Shown here one piece after another: positions 7,705 to 12,761 of a stretch of 23,502 nucleotides of DNA. The position numbers and the translations under genes were made by a program. The number at the start of each line of letters is the position of its first letter. Positions within the stretch are counted from its first letter, which is position 1. This stretch comes from Bacteroidota bacterium. Its GTDB lineage: Bacteria; Bacteroidota; Bacteroidia; Bacteroidales; Prolixibacteraceae. Under the pieces are notes generated by a model, which was not told the DNA's origin, did no database searches, and saw only the letters and a list, made by a program, of their open reading frames with translations. The stretch lies in NCBI GenBank assembly GCA_030691295.1, contig JAUYEQ010000100.1:1-23502 (forward strand). Direction: 5' to 3'.

Positions 7705-7717
7705 AGTTTTTTGTCTG

Positions 7718-7725
7718 CAAAGATA
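7718..7725 (-). promoter_or_regulatory. Candidate -7 element of the higBA promoter
   Basis: On the minus strand TATCTTTG, followed by CAGA, matches TAnnTTTG and lies 13 bp before the GTG start of higB. The leader would be only a few bases long. The -33 region (about 20 bp further upstream) shows only a weak TTTA. Confidence 0.5.
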
Positions 7726-7817
7726 ATACAGATTTCCCAATATGGTAAATCTTCATCAAAAAAAAATATTCGTCAGACTATGACGATAAACCGAATGAAA
7801 ATGAATCATGATGCTCT

Positions 7818-7989
7818 GCCCATGGACGCTGTGAAAGCCGCAGAGAACCTGCATTCAGCGATCGTGGTGACAGAGGTGGCGACCGTGGTGATCGCCCAAG
7901 ACGCAGAAGAAACTAAACTTTAAATAGTTCCAAATTTCAAGTTCCAAATTTCAGGTTAGTTTAGCCTGGAATTTGGAACTTTTGTTTTG
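7818..7989 (+). pseudogene. Direct repeat copy B: displaced helicase 3' end and terminator
   Basis: In the helicase frame, 7833-7916 encodes the same C-terminus as the real gene, from ESRREPAFS to RPRRRRN and a TAA stop, with one Gly-to-Ser change. Upstream homology fades at about 7818 and a TGA lies in frame at 7809-7811, so there is no complete gene here. Synonymous bias in the differences shows that this copy was once the end of a functional helicase allele. It is either the original end displaced by the higBA cassette, or an end carried in from a related strain. The cassette length, copy to copy, is 980 bp. Confidence 0.85.
7939..7988 (+). terminator. Second copy of the helicase terminator
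   Basis: The stem begins AAGTTCCAAATTTCAGG and ends CCTGGAATTTGGAACTT, with TTTGTTTT after it. The stem is uninterrupted if one T-G wobble (7951/7969) is allowed; the matching pair in copy A is C-A. No complete gene precedes it on this strand. Confidence 0.75.
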
Positions 7990-8112
7990 TGGTTGACGTT
8001 CGCCTGCCGTGTTGCTAATTTCAATTCAAATAAGCATCAAAATGTTGCTACATTTATTAAGCTACCAAAACCTTAAAAGCGATACTCGATAATTTCATAG
8101 CATAAAAATAGC

Positions 8113-8143
8113 TTTGGAAATGTTGACTTAATAGTTAACTTTG
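8113..8143 (+). promoter_or_regulatory. Promoter of the decayed higBA-like module
   Basis: TTTG at 8113-8116 and TAACTTTG at 8136-8143 are separated by 19 bp, an exact match to the Bacteroidota -33/-7 arrangement. The toxin-remnant ATG at 8148 is only 4 bp beyond, so the transcript would be leaderless or nearly so. Transcription could still reach the surviving antitoxin at 8284. Confidence 0.6.
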
Positions 8144-8147
8144 CAGA

Positions 8148-8287
8148 ATGAAATTTGTAGAAAGAAAAATCATATTTCATGGTAGCTACTTTGCTGACTT
8201 TTATCTTGGAAAACTCCATTGAAAGAAATAGAGAAAGCACTCAGGTTAAAACGTGAGTATTTTGAATTAAAAAACTCAGGAAAATGA
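8148..8287 (+). pseudogene. HigB/Gp49-like (DUF891-type) toxin remnant with internal deletion
   Basis: Reading from ATG 8148 gives MKFVERKIIFHGSYFADFYL, a typical N-terminus of phage-derived Gp49-like toxins, then a stop at 8220-8222. In another frame, 8210-8287 gives KTPLKEIEKALRLKREYF and a short tail, the typical C-terminus of the same family, ending TGA and overlapping the antitoxin ATG by ATGA. The middle of the protein (roughly 60-70 residues of the usual ~110) is missing, and the junction near 8207-8215 is out of frame. The toxin should be inactive. Family assignment is from memory of these termini and is not confirmed by a search. Confidence 0.75.
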
Positions 8288-8592
8288 AAAAAGAAGAAGC
8301 AATTAGAAATGCAAAAACATTTGATGAATTGTTGGACATCAAATATGGCAAAATAGGTTCCTCAACAAGAGATGAGTATGAAGCAAAGGCAAATTACTTT
8401 GTTATTTCGGAAATGTTAAAAGAGGCCAGGAAAGAAGCCAATATTACGCAAGAGCAGTTGGCCGATAAAATCGGAACAAAAAAAAGCTATATTTCGAGAC
8501 TGGAAAATGGGAAAGCCGACATTCAAGTTTCAACACTGTATAGAATATTCGAAACAGGTCTGGGCAGAAAAATACATCTGACTATTATATAA
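8284..8592 (+). CDS. XRE-family antitoxin (HigA-like), toxin lost
   Basis: A 102-residue helix-turn-helix protein. The HTH is at about residues 45-95: EARKEANITQEQLADKIGTKKSYISRLENGKADI. The N-terminal half, with KTFDELLDIKYGKIGSSTRDEYEAKA, matches antitoxins paired with Gp49-like toxins. Its start overlaps the stop of the toxin remnant (ATGA), so it was the second gene of a toxin-first operon. With the toxin destroyed it would be an orphan antitoxin, possibly kept as a repressor or as an anti-addiction factor against related modules (inference). The start is at 8284, with AGGAAA just before it. Confidence 0.85.
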   Translation: MKKEEAIRNAKTFDELLDIKYGKIGSSTRDEYEAKANYFVISEMLKEARKEANITQEQLADKIGTKKSYISRLENGKADIQVSTLYRIFETGLGRKIHLTII

Positions 8593-8828
8593 GAAAATAG
8601 GGAACCAATGTTGGTAATATCAGCTTCCCGTGAATTCGGTGAAAATATTCTGGGTGTATCTTTCTGCTCAAGCATCTAATCAACTTTACTGGAAATTGGC
8701 ATTGATGTCAAGTTGCGTTTTTATTTTTTAATTGCAATGAATTCAGGAATTCTCTATGCTTAAAAAATTCATGGTCATCCTCAATAAATACTCAATATCA
8801 AAATGTTTCATAAGACAATTAGAAAAAA

Positions 8829-9965
8829 TTACTTTCCTTTCCTTTTAACCTCAGTTAATTTTTCAGTATCAAGCGTGACAATAAAACGTTTGTTTTTTGT
8901 CACGTCTAAATAATCCATAGCCCGAATGTCGCTTTTTCTGGCAAAATATAATTGATCTCCGTAGAGTGTTAGTATGAAAGCTTCAATTTTTTTCTCAGTG
9001 TCGTCAGAACTTATAAATATTTTGCTATCTCCGACATACGCAGTTGGAGCCGAGTTACTACCTAAAAAGATGTAGTTGAGTCCGTATAACACTTGACCTT
9101 GAAATACTGAGGATAACGCAAATTCATAGTATGAGTATTGTTTATTGATCTTATCCTGGTTTTTAATTACTTTCCAACTGAGAGATTGACTATAATTTGG
9201 TATTATTATTTCAAGTTTATCTGAACTCAATTCAATTGGGAGTACTGAGAAGTATTTTGTTACGGTGGTATTTGGTGGTATTAGTATAGGCATATCTAAA
9301 TTATATCTTTTTAGCGTCAATGACTTATTAAGGTTCAACGTATTTGTCTCTACTAATTTTGCGTTAACAAAATCAGATGAAAGTTTTGTTGAGACATTAT
9401 TTCCGTTCTTTATTAAAATGTTTTCATCGAATTTAATAACTGAGCTGGTTGAATTTATTAAATCAATTTTAAACATATTCAAATAAGTATTTCCTAAAAA
9501 GTAGGGATTACTGAAAGTAATATTTTCAGCATCAGACAGTTCGTTTTTGTAGTCTGGAATAAAATCAGTTAGAACTTGCTGCCTAAGTTCAATATATTCC
9601 AACTGGTTAATTTTCTCATTATCGACAAGCCATTCAATACCTTCCAACAGAAATTCCGAATCTGATTTTTCTCGTTTTTTCTTTTGGTTTTTCAGAAAGT
9701 ACGAATCTCTTGATGCTTCAAAGTATGAGTAGTCAAATTTACCATCCAGTTGATTGGATTGGGAAAATAGTACATTAAGCTCGTTCGCTGCAAGAGGCGT
9801 TATTATTACGGTAATTCCCTTGGATTCAATCTTGTCAAGTATCGGTTGATATTTAATATTTACGCTGAATCCTTCTTCTTTAATGTCCAGTTTCTTAATC
9901 TTTTTTTGTGAAAATCCCACCAACGTTAAAACTCCAAATAATACTGTAATTACTAATACTTTCAT
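8829..9965 (-). CDS. Secreted protein of unknown function
   Basis: A 378-residue protein beginning MKVLVITVLFGVLTLVGFSQ, a clear signal peptide probably cleaved near FSQ-KK. The rest is rich in Asn, Ser, Lys and Ile and predicted mostly beta, with YLDV, IFISSDDTEKK and a C-terminal lysine-rich tail; no catalytic motif is visible. I do not recognise a family. I chose ATG 9965 over an upstream ATG at 10007, because the latter adds 14 residues (MINTRIKNYNKKND) that spoil the signal peptide. It is more AT-rich than the flanking core genes, and it lies alone between a decayed TA module and a repeat-rich non-coding region, so horizontal acquisition is possible. Confidence 0.7.
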   Translation of the reverse strand: MKVLVITVLFGVLTLVGFSQKKIKKLDIKEEGFSVNIKYQPILDKIESKGITVIITPLAANELNVLFSQSNQLDGKFDYSYFEASRDSYFLKNQKKKREKSDSEFLLEGIEWLVDNEKINQLEYIELRQQVLTDFIPDYKNELSDAENITFSNPYFLGNTYLNMFKIDLINSTSSVIKFDENILIKNGNNVSTKLSSDFVNAKLVETNTLNLNKSLTLKRYNLDMPILIPPNTTVTKYFSVLPIELSSDKLEIIIPNYSQSLSWKVIKNQDKINKQYSYYEFALSSVFQGQVLYGLNYIFLGSNSAPTAYVGDSKIFISSDDTEKKIEAFILTLYGDQLYFARKSDIRAMDYLDVTKNKRFIVTLDTEKLTEVKRKGK

Positions 9966-10270
9966 ATCGTTTTTTTTGTTATAATTTTTAATTCTTGTAT
10001 TTATCACCGCAAACTTGCAGATGTATTGGCATTATATGATTCGAGTTGAGTTGAGTTGTTGAAAGTTAAAAAATCAGCCTTTCAATTGGGCTCGTTCGAG
10101 CGCTTTCAGGTAAGTTTACATATTTTTCAGATTTAGTCTCTCAAATGTAAACATAACTCTACGGCGTGCAAGGAAAAAGTAGTATTTATTTTTGCACGGA
10201 ATTCCGAAGTAAAAAAGAAGCCTGGGAGGTTGGGTAAAGGGGAATAAAAATGGGGTTGTTTTACTCCAGA

Positions 10271-10286
10271 GAGGGTGTCCAAAAAC
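10271..10286 (+). repeat. Solitary IS/MITE end-like sequence
   Basis: GAGGGTGTCCAAAAAC matches 14 of 16 bases of the terminal inverted repeat GAGGCTGTCCAAAAAG of the MITE-like element at 17950-18058. No partner copy is visible nearby, so it may be a solo end of a decayed element. Confidence 0.35.
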
Positions 10287-10361
10287 TCTGTGACACTCTG
10301 TGCATTCTCTGTGCAACTCCGAGTAATTAATTGTATCACAGCGCTACACAAAGAGACTAGT

Positions 10362-10481
10362 GTCGTGTCAACCAACTCTTGTCACAACGTCATGCCGAAC
10401 TTGTTTCGGCATCCCTTCTGTCATGAGACCCTGAAACAAGTTCAGGGTGACGTACCTTCGACAGTATAACGTTGACATGAC
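10362..10481. repeat. Nested palindromic repeat element (120 bp)
   Basis: Outer arms GTCGTGTCAAC (10362-10372) and GTTGACATGAC (10471-10481) pair at 10 of 11 bases. Inner arms, 10388-10413 and 10428-10452, are related inverted units built on GAACTTGTTTC and GAAACAAGTTC and ending in CGTCA and TGACG. Copies of this inner type are widespread intergenic repeats in Bacteroidota (recalled, not searched). Confidence 0.6.
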
Positions 10482-10500
10482 TGCGGACTGAAAATCAAAT

Positions 10501-11241
10501 TTAAAGCAACTCCATCAGTTCATCTGTCAGTTCAAGGTTGTGATAAACGGCTTGAATATCATCGTCTTCTTCAAACAACTCAATGAGCTTCATCGTTTTT
10601 CTGGCACTTTCAAGATCGAGCGTCGTGGTTTCTTTTGGGATACGCTGTAATCCGGCGCTTTCCGGTTCGATGTTCAGCGCTTCCAGTTTTTTCATCATCG
10701 AACCAAAATTTTCCATGGCAGTGGTAACGGTAAAATAGCCTTCTTCCAACTGCATATCTTCGGCGCCGGCGTCAATCATTTCCATTTCAAATTCATCGGC
10801 GTCGAGTGTACCCTGCGGAATGGTAAAAATCCCTTTGCGGTCGAATATAAAACTCAATGAGCCATTGGTTCCGAGGTTGCCATTGTTCTTATTGAAATAA
10901 CTCCTGACATTCGCAATGGTTCGTTGCTGGTTATCGGTGGTGGCTTCGAGAAAAACGGCCACGCCGCCGTTGGCATAACCTTCAAACGTACACTCGATAA
11001 ATGAGGCCGAATCTTTGTCCGTTCCTTTACTGATGGCGCGATTGATATTGTCCTTTGGCATACTTACCCCTTTGGCATTTGCAATAGCTACCCGGAGGCG
11101 CGGATTGCTGTCAGGATCGGTGCCGCCTTCCTTTACGGCAACGGTAATTTCTTTAACAAGTTTTGAGAACACCTTGGATCGTTTCGAATCAATGCCTCCT
11201 TTTTTACGTTTAATGGTTGACCATTTACTGTGTCCCGACAT
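10501..11241 (-). CDS. yebC: YebC/PmpR family protein
   Basis: A 246-residue member of the YebC/TACO1 family, full length (about 240-250 residues). The diagnostic N-terminus MSGHSKWSTIKRKKG is present, followed by the family segment NPRLRVAIANAKGVSMPKDNINRAI and FEGYANGGVAVFLEATTDNQQRTIANVR. These proteins have been described as DNA-binding regulators and, more recently, as translation factors that help ribosomes at proline-rich stretches. The ATG at 11241 follows the stop codon of an RsgA-like fragment by 5 bp, so the two are probably co-transcribed and translationally coupled. No terminator is obvious after the stop. Confidence 0.95.
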   Translation of the reverse strand: MSGHSKWSTIKRKKGGIDSKRSKVFSKLVKEITVAVKEGGTDPDSNPRLRVAIANAKGVSMPKDNINRAISKGTDKDSASFIECTFEGYANGGVAVFLEATTDNQQRTIANVRSYFNKNNGNLGTNGSLSFIFDRKGIFTIPQGTLDADEFEMEMIDAGAEDMQLEEGYFTVTTAMENFGSMMKKLEALNIEPESAGLQRIPKETTTLDLESARKTMKLIELFEEDDDIQAVYHNLELTDELMELL

Positions 11242-11246
11242 GTGTA

Positions 11247-11429
11247 TTATTTTTTATTGTTTCCCTTTTTATAGTTCTTCATAATTTTTCCGAATTCGCC
11301 TTTGAGTGTCTTGACGATGTATCTTTCTTTGTGTTCAGCAATCACTCTTCCTATCTCAAAACTACCGGGAACATTGTCAAGCCTGAATTTCTCAAATATC
11401 TTATTATATCCAAAATCTTCTAAACTCAT
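11247..11429 (-). pseudogene. rsgA: N-terminal remnant of RsgA-type GTPase
   Basis: A 60-residue reading frame with SLEDFGYNKIFEKF, FEIGRVIAEHKERYIVKT and KGEF, which is the N-terminal (OB-fold entry) part of the RsgA/YjeQ small-ribosomal-subunit GTPase variant that starts MNLxDLGY. A complete RsgA has about 300-360 residues with a permuted GTPase domain and a zinc domain; all of that is absent. After KGEF the sequence turns into a Lys/Asn-rich tail and stops 5 bp before yebC. A partial deletion that joined the rsgA start to yebC is likely. It could survive as a leader ORF that couples translation to yebC. Identification is by recall of the family's N-terminus. Confidence 0.6.
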
Positions 11430-11604
11430 GATAGTATCTTATAGGTTGAGGAGTCTTTTAATACTAGGCAAAAATTGTAAATACCATCAAATATAAAACG
11501 CATTTATGATCATCTCTTTACATCTGACCGCTTTAATTTAGCAATTTGACTCTGCAAACAGATGGTTCGGTTTTTTATAATTTCACCTTCGAACTAAGCA
11601 TTGT

Positions 11605-11754
11605 TCAGTCTTTTCCAAAATCCTTCGAGTCCATTATCCTCCCTTCATCAGCATCTTTAATACCAGCAAGTATTTGTTTCCTCTGAGCAATTGGGAGTTC
11701 TTCCCACCAATCTTTTTTCGGTTCTATAATGAATAGTGCGGGTAAAGTATTCAT
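11605..11754 (-). CDS. Small antitoxin-like protein, no toxin beside it
   Basis: A 49-residue ORF from ATG 11754 to TGA 11605. It contains EPKKDWWEELPIAQRKQILAGIKDADEGRI, the pattern of small Bacteroidota antitoxins (…KDWWDELP…I..GL.D...GR). These normally end with a VxxEE(V/M) segment and precede a ParE/RelE-type toxin. Here the C-terminus is cut short (MDSKDFGKD) and no toxin ORF is seen downstream (11430-11604), so this is probably an orphan or a truncated relic. Too short to be certain that it is expressed. Confidence 0.5.
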   Translation of the reverse strand: MNTLPALFIIEPKKDWWEELPIAQRKQILAGIKDADEGRIMDSKDFGKD

Positions 11755-11810
11755 TTATCGATTTAAAATTGAAGAATAGTTGTAGTAAAAAATAGGTAAA
11801 AGCTGGTAAA

Positions 11811-11866
11811 GTGCAACGCACCGGAATATCACAAATAAGTTGTGCCTATATTTCGGTGCTCCGCAC
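11811..11866. repeat. Imperfect inverted repeat (REP-like)
   Basis: Arms GTGCAACGCACCGGAATAT (11811-11829) and ATATTTCGGTGCTCCGCAC (11848-11866) are complementary at 15 of 19 positions around an 18-base centre. It lies between the small antitoxin-like gene and the basic small gene. The motif GGTGCGGAGCACCGAAATAT recalls a common Bacteroidota intergenic repeat. Confidence 0.5.
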
Positions 11867-11902
11867 CTTTTGAGTGCATTGCATCATATATACTTTGAAT
11901 AA

Positions 11903-12070
11903 TTAAGCTAATTCAATTTTTGGCCTTGATGATGGACGTACATTTTTTCTGGATTTTGTTTTTGACTTACGATTTTTAAGGAAGTCACTAAACTCTTTGT
12001 CTTCCTTTTCAGTAATTGGTTTATTCACAAAAATAAAATCTTGATCGTCAATTTTTTTAAAGTTTGCCAT
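11903..12070 (-). CDS. Small basic protein overlapping the GNAT-like gene
   Basis: A 55-residue protein from ATG 12070 to TAA 11903: acidic-to-neutral start with DDQDFIFVNKPITEKEDKEFSDFL, then a very basic tail (KNRKSKTKSRKN). It overlaps the end of the preceding GNAT-like gene by 14 bp in another frame, so translation is likely coupled. I do not recognise a named family. The arrangement, a small charged protein overlapping a GNAT-type enzyme, is TA-like, but known GNAT toxins (TacT) carry the antitoxin upstream, so this is only a suggestion. The reading frame is intact even though its partner is broken. Confidence 0.55.
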   Translation of the reverse strand: MANFKKIDDQDFIFVNKPITEKEDKEFSDFLKNRKSKTKSRKNVRPSSRPKIELA

Positions 12071-12602
12071 TGCTGAAATTTTTGAAATATTGTTTAACTA
12101 ATAGAAATGCTTCCTTGGTGTCAATGAACATCCGGTTGCTTTCACCAAATTGCTTTGCTCCTATTGTTAGCCGATAATGCTCTATAAGTTTTGTTTTAGC
12201 AATAAAGGATACCACTCCGCCATAACCTTTCTCAAACGAAACTTTGCATCCAAAAGCAACAAGATTGCCTGCCACTCCTCTATAAAGTTTATGCTTACCT
12301 TTATTAAATTTCGCACTCTCAATAAGAGACATAAAAATGTGATCACTTTTATCAGTAAAACAGATTAATCCATGAATAATTGTAGGGTTGTTAATCGTTG
12401 TCAGTTTGTAAATTTCGTTTTCAGAGTTCTTAAATTCTTTGTGTCACTCAAATACCCAGTCCTTTCTTTTAATTTGTCTGCTGTCTTCAAAATAAATATG
12501 TGTCACTTCGGTATCAAAAACCTCACCAGTTACCTTATTCTCAATTGAATTGGTCAACTTATCAATCTCAAAGTCAGCTTCTGTTTCTTTTTGATTTTTC
12601 AC
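12057..12602 (-). pseudogene. GNAT-like acetyltransferase gene interrupted by one TGA
   Basis: Read from GTG 12602, the frame is open for 181 residues except for TGA at 12444-12446. Upstream is KNQKETEADFEIDKLTNSIENKVTGEVFDTEVTHIY... KRKDWVFE; downstream is HKEFKNSENEIYKLTTINNP... then SLIESAKFNKGKHKLYRGVAGNLVAFGCKVSFEKGYGGVVSFIAKTKLIEHY and FIDTKEAF. From memory, relatives have a tryptophan at the stop position (…W.KEF…), so a single TGG-to-TGA change explains it. The glycine-containing VAGNLVAFGCK and the C-terminal RMFIDTK segments are those of a GNAT-like acetyltransferase family common in Bacteroidota. A shortened product from ATG 12332 (91 residues) remains possible. TGA serves as a normal stop elsewhere in the window (12762-12764). 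Confidence 0.7.
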
Positions 12603-12761
12603 TCGTTAAAGGTAATAAACTTGTGTTAACAATGTATGAAAACAATCAGAAATCCAAACTAATCGAGACTAAACTGATCTATTATTGGGCAACAATCAGC
12701 ACAGTCAAACTACTTTAGCTTTGGTATAATCTTGAATTCCGGACATGGAATTTGAAGCGTT

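Larger units (their letters stand above)
9966..10500. other. Non-coding, repeat-bearing stretch
   Basis: This 535-bp interval holds no convincing gene. It has a CGTGCAA/TTGCACG inverted pair (10165-10198), an isolated inverted-repeat-like segment GAGGGTGTCCAAAAAC (10271-10286), three spaced CTCTGTG motifs (10286-10312), and a 120-bp nested palindromic element (10362-10481). It appears to be a landing zone for small repeats. Confidence 0.5.

Noticed and set aside
7657..7923. Plus-strand 88-residue open frame across higB's start and repeat copy B
   Set aside because: It is read out of frame with the helicase tail; the same shadow appears at 6722-6952 inside the helicase gene. The repeat, not a protein, explains it.
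10116..10375. Minus-strand open frames of 66 and 80 residues
   Set aside because: They overlap repeats, show no family resemblance, and have no plausible ribosome-binding region.
12444..12446. TGA read as an amino acid (recoding) in the GNAT-like gene
   Set aside because: TGA is a normal terminator in this window, for example of the acyl-CoA synthetase gene (12762-12764). No selenocysteine-type context is evident.
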